This document shows positions 1 to 5,742 of a stretch of 15,224 bases of DNA, one piece after another. The DNA comes from Candidatus Nomurabacteria bacterium (GTDB lineage: Bacteria > Patescibacteriota > Minisyncoccia > Phycocordibacterales > UBA10002). The stretch is taken from contig CALQZP010000019.1 in NCBI GenBank assembly GCA_943349725.1, forward strand, positions 1-15,224, read 5' to 3'. Below the pieces are notes generated by a model. The model saw only the letters and a list, made by a program, of their open reading frames with translations. It ran no database searches and was not told where the DNA came from. Position 1 is the stretch's first letter. Each line of letters starts with the position of its first letter. Position numbers and translations under genes: made by a program.

Positions 1-144
1 TGCGGCGGGGATGAATCCGCAAAAGCGAAGTGTGTTGGCGGAGCCAACTCTTCTGCAACAAAGTTTGCCCTTGTGCCTCGCCTAATACTCCACCGAGTCC
101 GCGAGGGAACAGCTTGCTGCGGGGATTAGGACGAGGCCAAACTT
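1..144 (-). repeat. Palindromic repeat, copy A (truncated by the window start)
   Basis: Read on the minus strand, this segment matches 9285-9480 over nearly its whole length, apart from a 57-nt block present only in the other copy. Shared landmarks are the AAGTTTGG terminus (here as CCAAACTT at 137-144), the CAGCAAGCTG core and the GGATTCATCCCC motif. It is self-complementary: GCCTCG and CTAAT at 75-85 pair with ATTAG and CGAGGC at 125-137, with CCGC/GCGG and CAGC-TT-GCTG pairs inside. The unit therefore folds into one long imperfect hairpin. It stops 23 bases before the ATG at 168, so it forms the leader region of that gene. No protein is encoded; an in-frame extension of the downstream ORF back to position 30 is only repeat sequence. 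Mobility is inferred from copy B. Confidence 0.8.
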
Positions 145-167
145 TATTGTCAGTTAATTTTTTTAGT

Positions 168-1439
168 ATGTCGAAAAATGTATCCAGTTCAAAAGTTGTC
201 GCGACGTTGTCGGTGATGTCATTTCTTTTTACTGCGACGATAGCGTTTGCACAAACGGGTGGAGTTCCCGCAATACCGCCAGAAATGCGTCCCGAAGCGA
301 TTATGAACATTAAGGAGGTTCGAGAGAACGCTCCTATGCTTCGAAAAGAAGTTCAGGAAGCCACAAAAGAAATAAACGGCGAAGTTCGAGACGTTAACAC
401 GATGAGAGAAGATGCGATTAACGCAGCAAAGAATCAGGTGAAGAAGGCGACCGTGACTGAAGTGAAGGTTATTCGTGAAGGTGGTCGTGCAGAAGTGAAC
501 GCTATTCGGAAAGACGTAATGCTGGAAAAGAAGGAGGCGCAACAGAATGCGCGTGCCGAGGTCAAGGAAATCCGAAAGGACGCTATGACCGGTATCAAGG
601 ACGCGCGGCAGGAAGTAAAGACTGAAATGAAAGAAGTTCGACAGGACGCCGTAAAGGAGATGCAAAACACTCGGATGGAGGCTCAAAAATCGGTAAAGGA
701 AGTTCGCGAGAAGGCCGAGGCTGACGTAAAGGCGATTATGGCCGATACGACAAAGACCAAGGAGGAGGTCAAGGCTGCGCTTGACGCAAAACGAATGGAG
801 GTCCAGAAGACTCTTGAGGTAAAGAGAGATGAGATGAAAGAGGCAGTTACCCTCAAGCAGGAAGAGTTTCGAAAGAAACTTGAAGAGACCAGGGTAACTA
901 CAGACGCGCAGATTACGACCAAGCGAGCCGAGCTACAAAAAAAGCTTGAGACGATTAAGGACGAGCAGAAGAAGCAGACGGTACAACGCGCAAGTGACGA
1001 ACTTGCCCGTATCAATGGGAAGCAAGTTGAAAATTTGACCAATGCGGTAAAACGACTTCAGGACGTAGTCCAGAAGATTGTTTCCCGAGCAGATAAGGCA
1101 GAAGTTGCCGGGAAGGATGTCGGCGCCGTTCGTACGGCCATTTCCGTTGCAGAGGTAGCGATTGCGGGAGCACAGGAGAAGGTAGCGACGCAGGCGACAA
1201 AGACCTACCCAATAGAAGTGACTACCGAAGGAGCACTTAGAACCGCGGCTGAAAAGGCACAGAAGTTACTTCGCGCCGATCTTACCGCCGTTCAAGCTTC
1301 AGTAAAGAGCGCGCAAGAGGCGGTTAGGGCGGTTGCCACCGCACTCGCGGGTATCCCAAGCATCAATACATTAGAAACGACGTCATCCGGAACGCCCGCT
1401 CCCACACCCGTGGAAGCAACCGCACCGGCGACAAACTAA
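168..1439 (+). CDS. Exported coiled-coil protein with 11-residue (hendecad) repeats
   Basis: The 423-aa product starts at ATG 168; the longer in-frame start at 30 is rejected because it would translate repeat copy A. Residues 1-28 form a signal peptide ending AFA before Gln29. Residues about 49-275 are a charged, Ala/Lys/Glu-rich helix. From residue 100 to 275 it splits into about 16 consecutive 11-residue units, typified by KEVRQDAVKEM and KEIRKDAMTGI; about four more units lie at 50-93, with a 7-residue offset between the two blocks. Residues 280-395 are a second helical region, and the tail (about 405-423) is Pro/Thr/Ala-rich and probably disordered. Eleven-residue periodicity is known from LEA-type helices and right-handed coiled coils. 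A periplasmic or surface rod or stalk is inferred; no enzyme motif is visible. No Shine-Dalgarno precedes the start. The next small gene follows after 12 nt, so the two are probably cotranscribed. Confidence 0.85.
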   Translation: MSKNVSSSKVVATLSVMSFLFTATIAFAQTGGVPAIPPEMRPEAIMNIKEVRENAPMLRKEVQEATKEINGEVRDVNTMREDAINAAKNQVKKATVTEVKVIREGGRAEVNAIRKDVMLEKKEAQQNARAEVKEIRKDAMTGIKDARQEVKTEMKEVRQDAVKEMQNTRMEAQKSVKEVREKAEADVKAIMADTTKTKEEVKAALDAKRMEVQKTLEVKRDEMKEAVTLKQEEFRKKLEETRVTTDAQITTKRAELQKKLETIKDEQKKQTVQRASDELARINGKQVENLTNAVKRLQDVVQKIVSRADKAEVAGKDVGAVRTAISVAEVAIAGAQEKVATQATKTYPIEVTTEGALRTAAEKAQKLLRADLTAVQASVKSAQEAVRAVATALAGIPSINTLETTSSGTPAPTPVEATAPATN

Positions 1440-1451
1440 CGAGTAACCATT

Positions 1452-1664
1452 ATGAAAAAACTTTTACTTTTGATTATTCTTACTGGCGCGGTTGTGTGGG
1501 GGGTAATGTACTATGGGAAGCCACCCGTAGTAGTACCGAATGCCGTAGAAAATACGGCTGAAGTTGATACTACGGACAGCATCGCCGAGGATATCGGCGC
1601 GGTAGATGTTGGCGAGCTTGATGCTGACTTCAAGACGCTTGATGCGGATGTGAGTAGCCTCTAG
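1452..1664 (+). CDS. Small membrane-anchored acidic protein, unknown function
   Basis: This 70-aa protein has a Lys-Lys start, one hydrophobic segment (residues 4-21, LLLLIILTGAVVWGVMYYG) and a short, strongly acidic tail with repeated Asp-containing units (GELDADF, KTLDADV). The topology suggests a single-pass inner-membrane protein with the acidic part outside, or an uncleaved signal anchor. It lies 12 nt behind the hendecad-repeat gene and before a strong terminator at 1715-1752, so the two probably form a bicistron. I do not recognise a family. The acidic tail could contact the Lys-rich coiled-coil partner, but that is speculation. Confidence 0.65.
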   Translation: MKKLLLLIILTGAVVWGVMYYGKPPVVVPNAVENTAEVDTTDSIAEDIGAVDVGELDADFKTLDADVSSL

Positions 1665-1670
1665 AGAATA

Positions 1671-1706
1671 ATACGAACAGCTACGAACAGGGAACAATAC
1701 GAACGA
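1671..1706. repeat. Degenerate TACGAACAG spacer repeat
   Basis: Two adjacent 10-mers (ATACGAACAG, CTACGAACAG) are followed after six bases by ATACGAACGA. Related ATACGAATG/ATACGAACT units occur in the murG-ftsW spacer at 11050-11080. This looks like low-complexity spacer DNA; I see no coding capacity. Confidence 0.5.
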
Positions 1707-1714
1707 AATCCCGA

Positions 1715-1752
1715 AAAAACGCTCCGATACCCATCGGAGCGTTTTTGTTTTG
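1715..1752 (+). terminator. Intrinsic terminator after the coiled-coil bicistron
   Basis: A perfect 14-bp stem (1715-1728 with 1733-1746, core CGCTCCGAT/ATCGGAGCG) closes on a 4-nt ACCC loop and runs into a T-rich tract. It has A-runs on the other side as well, so it could work in both directions, but only + strand genes precede it. Confidence 0.9.
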
Positions 1753-1783
1753 CTTTTAACTCTTTTCCTGTTACCATTTCTTC

Positions 1784-1817
1784 ACTACTTACTACTTTCT
1801 ACTAGCTACTTACTATT
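1784..1817. repeat. CTACTTA-type degenerate spacer repeat
   Basis: The spacer before the exonuclease gene consists of variations on CTACTTACTACT and CTAGCTACTTACTA. Similar units occur at 13491-13510 and 15050-15070, where the 13-mer CTACGAGCTACTT is present exactly in both. No promoter or ribosome-binding site stands out in it. Confidence 0.5.
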
Positions 1818-1819
1818 CC

Positions 1820-2416
1820 ATGATTATCGTTGATGTTGAAAGTTCGGGCGTAGATACCAGGGTGTGCTCTCTGCTTTCCGTTGGAGCCGTGGACTTTGAT
1901 GCTCCTCTCAATCAGTTCTACATGGAGTGTAGAGTTTTTGACGGAGCGCACATAGAAGAGGGAGCACTCAAGGTAAATGGATTCACACGTGAAGCCTGTA
2001 CTGACGCCAAAAAAGTAACCGATAGGGAAGTGGTTGAAGCTTTTTTAGTATGGATGAAGACCTGTAAGGAATGGACGCTCTGCGGACAAAATCCCTCTTT
2101 TGACCGTGATTTTCTCAAAGAAACCGCCCATCGATATAAGCTTGACTGGCCTCTCGCGCAACGAACGATAGACCTCCACTCGGTTGCCTACTATGAGTTC
2201 CTGAAAGCAGGGAAGCCGGTTCCACTGATTAAGAACCACTCCGCGCTCAATCTTGAAGCTATTTTGGAGCATGTGGGGCTATCCATTACAAGAAAAAGCC
2301 ACAATGCTCTTGAGGATGCAAAGCTCGAGGCCGAGGCACTCTCCCGATTTACCCTAGGAAAGCCACTTTTCGAAGAATATGCAGGATTTCCGGTCCCCAT
2401 TGCTTTCGTAGGCTAG
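1820..2416 (+). CDS. DEDDh-family 3'-5' exonuclease (DnaQ/RNase T-like)
   Basis: The 198-aa protein has the complete DEDDh active site: Asp5 and Glu7 in IIVDVESSG (Exo I), Asp95 in NPSFDRDF (Exo II), and His161 with Asp166 in HNALEDAKLEAEA (Exo III). These residues bind two metal ions and hydrolyse nucleotides from 3' ends. Its length matches stand-alone family members such as RNase T, oligoribonuclease and DNA polymerase III epsilon-type proofreaders; there is no extra domain. The sequence does not say whether the substrate is DNA or RNA. ATG 1820 is the first in-frame start, and it begins almost directly at the conserved first strand, so little can be missing. No Shine-Dalgarno is visible. 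The gene lies alone between two terminators. Confidence 0.9.
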   Translation: MIIVDVESSGVDTRVCSLLSVGAVDFDAPLNQFYMECRVFDGAHIEEGALKVNGFTREACTDAKKVTDREVVEAFLVWMKTCKEWTLCGQNPSFDRDFLKETAHRYKLDWPLAQRTIDLHSVAYYEFLKAGKPVPLIKNHSALNLEAILEHVGLSITRKSHNALEDAKLEAEALSRFTLGKPLFEEYAGFPVPIAFVG

Positions 2417-2440
2417 AGCAGGTCTAGTTACCTTGTCCAC

Positions 2441-2469
2441 AAAATACGGCCTCTCTAGGCCGTATTTTT
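2441..2469 (+). terminator. Intrinsic terminator after the exonuclease gene
   Basis: A perfect 11-bp stem AAAATACGGCC/GGCCGTATTTT encloses a 6-nt loop (TCTCTA) and ends in a T-run. It lies 25 nt behind the exonuclease stop codon. Confidence 0.9.
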
Positions 2470-2502
2470 GCATTGACTGACCTTTAAAAGTGTGTGAAAT
2501 GA

Positions 2503-2531
2503 TTGACAGTCCGGCTCAATCGTGATAGTAT
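2503..2531 (+). promoter_or_regulatory. Sigma70-type promoter for the transglycosylase-like gene
   Basis: A perfect -35 box TTGACA (2503-2508), an exact 17-nt spacer and a -10 box TAGTAT (2526-2531), with TG one base before the -10 (extended -10). This is the best promoter match in the window. Transcription should start near 2538, leaving a leader of about 148 nt before the ATG at 2686. Confidence 0.8.
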
Positions 2532-2537
2532 ACGTAA

Positions 2538-2685
2538 ACCAATCAGACAAGTGTCTGGTTTTTATTTTTAGCAACGTTGAGGGGACATAACGTTACCTCA
2601 CACACTAAAAAGAGCCTATATGAACGGTCCGAGATAACCTCGGAGACAAATAGGCGGAAAAGTAACTTTTAAGACAGAAAAAACT
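2538..2685 (+). promoter_or_regulatory. Long structured 5' leader, possible cis-regulatory RNA
   Basis: Several stems can be read directly. CAGACA/TGTCTG (2544-2549 with 2552-2557) precedes a T-rich tract (2559-2569) and resembles a weak early terminator. AACGTT at 2573-2578 can pair with AACGTT at 2589-2594, competing with TGAGG/CCTCA (2578-2582 with 2596-2600). GCCTAT/ATAGGC (2614-2619 with 2650-2655) encloses TCCGAG/CTCGGA (2628-2633 with 2639-2644). AAAAG/CTTTT (2658-2662 with 2666-2670) lies just before the gene. Hairpin density and the competing pairs suggest regulation, but I cannot assign a known riboswitch class. Confidence 0.45.
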
Positions 2686-3156
2686 ATGATTGAACTTACA
2701 ACAAGTGTTCTACTCCTAGTCGGAACGTTCTACGGAGGCGTTGGTGGTGCTCCCACCGGCCATATTGGTCAAAGCAATCCAATTCCTCTAAAGCGGTCAC
2801 TCGCCGATAGACCGGTGACGCTTGAGGAGTATGTACGGGAGTATTTCAAAGAAACACCCATTATGGCGGAAATCGCCAAGTGTGAGTCACGGTTCCGGCA
2901 CCTCGGAAGAAATGGAAAGGTGCTTCGGGGGGAACTAACCCCTGACGACCTTGGAGTCATGCAGGTCAACGAGTTTTATCACGAGGATACGGCGAAAGCT
3001 CTTGAAATAGACCTTCACACTCTTGATGGAAACCTAGCATATGCGAAGTGGCTGTATCAAAAGGAGGGCACAAGACCTTGGTACTCCTCATCTAAATGTT
3101 GGCAGAAATCCGATACTATCGCTAAGGCGACAGAGATTCGACTAGCCACTAATTAA
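2686..3156 (+). CDS. Lytic-transglycosylase/lysozyme-like exported protein
   Basis: A 156-aa protein with a hydrophobic N-terminal segment (residues 6-22), a linker, and an SLT-like domain. The probable catalytic Glu67 is in AKCESRF, followed by the conserved Gly-Val-Met-Gln segment (DLGVMQVN, residues 88-95) and a helical NLAYAKWLYQKEG region. Cys66 and Cys138 (SSSKCW) are positioned like the Cys pair often seen in this family and could form a disulfide outside the cell. The expected role is cleavage of peptidoglycan glycan strands for wall remodelling or for inserting envelope machines. It is short for a lytic transglycosylase but has the core. It is monocistronic, with its own strong promoter, long leader and terminator. 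No Shine-Dalgarno is visible at the start. Confidence 0.8.
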   Translation: MIELTTSVLLLVGTFYGGVGGAPTGHIGQSNPIPLKRSLADRPVTLEEYVREYFKETPIMAEIAKCESRFRHLGRNGKVLRGELTPDDLGVMQVNEFYHEDTAKALEIDLHTLDGNLAYAKWLYQKEGTRPWYSSSKCWQKSDTIAKATEIRLATN

Positions 3157-3170
3157 TCAAAGTCTAGTGA

Positions 3171-3199
3171 AAATCCCCGAGCGAAGCTCGGGGATTTTT
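3171..3199. terminator. Bidirectional terminator between convergent genes
   Basis: A 12-bp stem AAATCCCCGAGC/GCTCGGGGATTT closes on a GAA loop. T-runs follow on both strands, so it can end the transglycosylase transcript (+) and the Xer operon (minus). Confidence 0.9.
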
Positions 3200-3203
3200 C
3201 GTT

Positions 3204-4160
3204 CTATTTCTTCACCTGCGAGAGTGGATGGAATTCCTTATGGGTGCTTTCAGCATACTTATCCGAAGCGTGCACATATCGGGTGGTTGTCTGAAGCGAC
3301 TCGTGACCAAGGAGTATCTGGATGGCGGCGGGGTTTGCGCCTTTTTCTGCGAGGTAGGTAGCAAAGCCGTGGCGAAACGAGTGGGCGGAGGTGGGGACAA
3401 TAATACCCAGAAGCTCCTTATAACGTTTTATTTTCATCTGCAGATAGTTGGGCGAGATGCGAACCTTCGCTTTACCGCTGTTTCGTCCGCTGTAGGGAAT
3501 AAAGAGCGCTGGGTTGTCGTCATCTCTGGTCAACAAATAGTCGTTCACCAAGGCTTTTGCACGGTCGGTAAGGTAGACAAATCGTTCCTTGCGACCCTTG
3601 CCACGAATAAAAATCTTGCCCGTACTGTTTATCTGGTCGCGGTTAAGCGACAGTAGCTCGGAAATACGCATACCCGTCGCGAACAGTACCTCAAGCATCA
3701 CGCGATTACGAAGTGCAATGCGCTTATCCTTCTCATATTTTAGCGGAGATTCAATGAGGGCGACCAGTGAGTCAAGTTCCGCCACCCGGCCGTGCGTACG
3801 TGGCATTTTAAGAAGCTTAATCGCGCTGGGCGACACTGGGACCTTATAGTCCATGTCCACGAGGTACTTGAAGTAGCTTCGCAGGCTCGAAAGGGCCCGG
3901 TTGACCGACCCAACGGACAGCTTTTCGGTCGTTGCCTTGCCACCAGCTGTTTTTCGGTCATTTGAGACTAGATATCTTGAGAAATCCCCAATTGTCTGAT
4001 TCGAAATCGTATCTAGTGTATACGAATGCACAACTAAGAAATCTCTGAAAACTGACAAGTCTCGCTCGTAGTTGAAAACCGTTTTGGATGAGTAATTCTT
4101 TGCTTGAAGTGAGATAAGAAACTCATTGAGATGTGGAACTAAATCAGGTAGTTTTGTCAT
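3204..4160 (-). CDS. Tyrosine recombinase (XerC/XerD-like), second of a pair
   Basis: The 318-aa protein has an N-terminal SAM-like core-binding domain (residues about 8-105) and a C-terminal catalytic domain. All catalytic residues can be read: Arg165 (ATGMRISELL), Lys188 (RGKGRKERF), His260 and Arg263 (AHSFRHGFA), His286 (LLGHESL) and the nucleophile Tyr295 (TTRYVH). Such enzymes cut and rejoin DNA through a 3'-phosphotyrosine; Xer pairs resolve chromosome dimers, and relatives move mobile elements. The start at 4160 overlaps the end of the putative nuclease gene by 17 nt, indicating translational coupling. It differs clearly in sequence from the other Xer at 4688-5635, so this is not a recent tandem duplication. 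Whether it is the cellular XerC/D or an element-borne recombinase cannot be decided here. Confidence 0.9.
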   Translation of the reverse strand: MTKLPDLVPHLNEFLISLQAKNYSSKTVFNYERDLSVFRDFLVVHSYTLDTISNQTIGDFSRYLVSNDRKTAGGKATTEKLSVGSVNRALSSLRSYFKYLVDMDYKVPVSPSAIKLLKMPRTHGRVAELDSLVALIESPLKYEKDKRIALRNRVMLEVLFATGMRISELLSLNRDQINSTGKIFIRGKGRKERFVYLTDRAKALVNDYLLTRDDDNPALFIPYSGRNSGKAKVRISPNYLQMKIKRYKELLGIIVPTSAHSFRHGFATYLAEKGANPAAIQILLGHESLQTTTRYVHASDKYAESTHKEFHPLSQVKK

Positions 4161-4707
4161 TGACGTTTCTAGTTATAAGCTGAATTGCTCCTAGCTCACT
4201 CGGAACAAAAATAAAGATTGAGTCGGGCATTGAGGAAAGGTTTCGCCAAAGTTTAAACAGGGAAGTTGTTCCGACCTCAACATAAAGATTTTGATAACCC
4301 TTTTTATAGACTCCCAAGTCGGCTCGGCCGAAGTTTAAAAATGGCTCGTTTACGACCTCAAATCCCTTATTTATAAAATGCTCCTTTATTCTCCCCATCA
4401 TATCCCTATGCCACTCACCTCCATGTCGTTCAGGATATGTCTTGGACTCCTGCTCATTATCTTGCCATAGACCATTTGGCGCCGTCGAAGTGATCTCCTT
4501 TGCTTTGATATTTCCCTTAACAATGTCTATGGACAATTGACGAAGCATTTGGAAGTCTTCAATGCCGATTTCATTTGAGGCTGTTTCGCGTTCCTTAAAT
4601 CCATGCCCAAAATCAAGTACCTTCTTTATCCATGCGTGCTCACTTGCAATGGCTTTTTCAACAATATGCCATGGAAGCCCGTTTTTATTATAGTCCTTCT
4701 CCTCCAT
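4144..4707 (-). CDS. Putative PD-(D/E)XK-like nuclease between two recombinases
   Basis: The start is taken as ATG 4707 (187 aa), overlapping the preceding Xer stop by 20 nt; an in-frame ATG at 4749 would add 14 residues and overlap more. I do not recognise a close family. The C-terminal half resembles a restriction-endonuclease fold: a helix with Glu109 (GRIKEHFINKGF), strand residues FEVVNEP, then GRADLGVY with Asp130, and LYVEVGTTSLFKL with Glu144. The usual Lys of the E-x-K motif is Gly146; Lys152 six residues on might substitute. Residues 1-90 are helical and polar, possibly for DNA or partner binding. By eye it is more AT-rich than gltX or the cell-wall genes. Its place inside an overlapping Xer-Xer operon suggests it acts with the recombinases or is carried by them. 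The nuclease call is an inference and is uncertain. Confidence 0.6.
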   Translation of the reverse strand: MEEKDYNKNGLPWHIVEKAIASEHAWIKKVLDFGHGFKERETASNEIGIEDFQMLRQLSIDIVKGNIKAKEITSTAPNGLWQDNEQESKTYPERHGGEWHRDMMGRIKEHFINKGFEVVNEPFLNFGRADLGVYKKGYQNLYVEVGTTSLFKLWRNLSSMPDSIFIFVPSELGAIQLITRNVNDKTT

Positions 4708-5635
4708 GGAATTTTTTATGAATGTCCCGTAGGTGCTTTGACGTGACATGCGTATAAATTTGCGTCGTTGCGATATTTCTGTGACCCAAAAACTCTTGAA
4801 CGATACGCAAGTCCACACCCTTGCTCATAAGGTCAGTTGCAAAAGAGTGCCGAAGTGTATGAGGAGTTGCCAAAAAGGGTATTCCAGCCATCTTTGAGTA
4901 CTTTTCAACAATGAGCTCAACTCCGCGCACGGAAATACGCCTAGAGTCCTTTTTAGGGCCTTTAAAGTTTATAAAAAGAGCCTCGTCATCATCGTCGCGC
5001 TTCTGAATGTATTTTTTAAGCCACTGAAGCGCACGGTCTGAAAAATAAACGACCCTCGGGTATCCACCTTTACCAACGACTCCTAGCTCAAAATCGTCCT
5101 TATTTAGGGCACCTGACAATTGTTTCGTGTTAAGTGCTATAAGTTCAGCCACGCGAAGTCCTGTACTAAAAAGAGCTTCAAGAATGGCTCGGTCCCGAAG
5201 TCCGGACAGTAGCTCGGTATTTGGACCATCAAAAAATCGGCGTAGCTGTTCTATACCAAGGAACTTAACCAGTCGGTCCTTGCGGTCCTTCGGAAGCTTA
5301 ATCTTCTCGGTAGGAAGTGTCGGAATATTCTTTTCATGGAAATAAGACAAAAACGACCTAAGTGCGATAAGGTAACGTATCTGGGTAGAGGCATGCAGGG
5401 TCGGTGAGGCTCGGCGGACGATATTAGGGCGCCTAGAAAGCCAAATGCGATACTTTGAGACGTGATTCTCGGTAAGCTCCTCTGGACAAAGTTTTTCCAA
5501 TTTCTGTTCCTTGAGCCAAGCGAAAAATTTTTGCACAAATCGTGAATAGTTTTTCACGGTGTTTATAGACAATCCTTTTTCTACTTCGCAGTACTCTAAA
5601 AAATCATTTAAATGTTGGGGAAGCGGTTTATTCAT
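4688..5635 (-). CDS. Tyrosine recombinase (XerC/XerD-like), first of a pair
   Basis: A 315-aa Xer-type recombinase. The core-binding domain covers residues about 5-105 (LNDFLEYCEVEKGLS at the start). The catalytic domain shows Arg161 (STGLRVAEL), Lys189 (VVGKGGYPR), His259 and Arg262 (PHTLRHSFA), His285 (FLGHRNIATT) and nucleophile Tyr294 (TQIYTHV). The C-terminal match to the canonical Xer pattern is very good, better than in the second enzyme. The start at 5635 is supported by AAGGA (complement of 5642-5646) six bases upstream, one of the few clear Shine-Dalgarno sites in the window. A promoter lies at 5677-5705. It is the first gene of a three-gene overlapping operon. It could be the housekeeping dif recombinase; the single-recombinase XerH/XerS and XerA systems show that one enzyme can be enough, so the second enzyme needs explaining. 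Confidence 0.9.
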   Translation of the reverse strand: MNKPLPQHLNDFLEYCEVEKGLSINTVKNYSRFVQKFFAWLKEQKLEKLCPEELTENHVSKYRIWLSRRPNIVRRASPTLHASTQIRYLIALRSFLSYFHEKNIPTLPTEKIKLPKDRKDRLVKFLGIEQLRRFFDGPNTELLSGLRDRAILEALFSTGLRVAELIALNTKQLSGALNKDDFELGVVGKGGYPRVVYFSDRALQWLKKYIQKRDDDDEALFINFKGPKKDSRRISVRGVELIVEKYSKMAGIPFLATPHTLRHSFATDLMSKGVDLRIVQEFLGHRNIATTQIYTHVTSKHLRDIHKKFHGGEGL

Positions 5636-5673
5636 AGTATGTCCTTTTTAAAGCCCGTATACGTGGATTAACC

Positions 5674-5696
5674 TACATTATACGAAGTATACTGTA
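5674..5696. promoter_or_regulatory. Near-perfect inverted repeat over the -10 box of the Xer operon
   Basis: Ten-base arms TACATTATAC and GTATACTGTA (9 of 10 pairs match) flank a 3-nt GAA centre. The palindrome covers the TATAAT box read on the minus strand. It could be an operator for autoregulation or a recombinase-binding site; the sequence alone does not separate these. Confidence 0.5.
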
Positions 5697-5705
5697 CCTA
5701 AGCAA
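5677..5705 (-). promoter_or_regulatory. Promoter of the Xer-nuclease-Xer operon
   Basis: On the minus strand a perfect TATAAT (5682 to 5677) lies 17 nt from a partial -35 box TTGCTT (5705 to 5700). Transcription should start near 5670, giving a leader of about 35 nt that contains the AAGGA ribosome-binding site. The -35 box overlaps an inverted repeat that encloses a DnaA box. Confidence 0.6.
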
Positions 5706-5728
5706 TGGGCGCTTATCCACACCCATTG
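5703..5728. promoter_or_regulatory. Inverted repeat CAATGGG/CCCATTG enclosing a consensus DnaA box
   Basis: Seven-base arms (5703-5709 and 5722-5728) pair perfectly. The 12-nt interval ends with TTATCCACA (5713-5721), which equals the strongest E. coli DnaA-box consensus. The site directly abuts the Xer-operon promoter. There is no cluster of boxes nearby, so a replication origin is not indicated; DnaA-linked control of the operon is possible. Confidence 0.4.
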
Positions 5729-5742
5729 AGGTATCCCCCCTC

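Noticed and set aside
30..167. N-terminal extension of the coiled-coil gene back to ATG 30
   Set aside because: The 46 extra residues are translated from palindromic repeat copy A, and a clean signal peptide starts at ATG 168.
219..1212. Several long antisense reading frames under the coiled-coil gene
   Set aside because: They arise from the repetitive Lys/Glu/Arg codons of the sense gene, have low-complexity Ser/Phe/Leu-rich products and no start signals.
3212..3849. Reading frames on the + strand opposite the second Xer gene
   Set aside because: They are shadows of a gene with complete catalytic motifs; their products have no recognisable features.
5674..5728. A replication origin at the DnaA box
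   Set aside because: There is only one box, no dnaA or dnaN gene and no AT-rich unwinding tract next to it.
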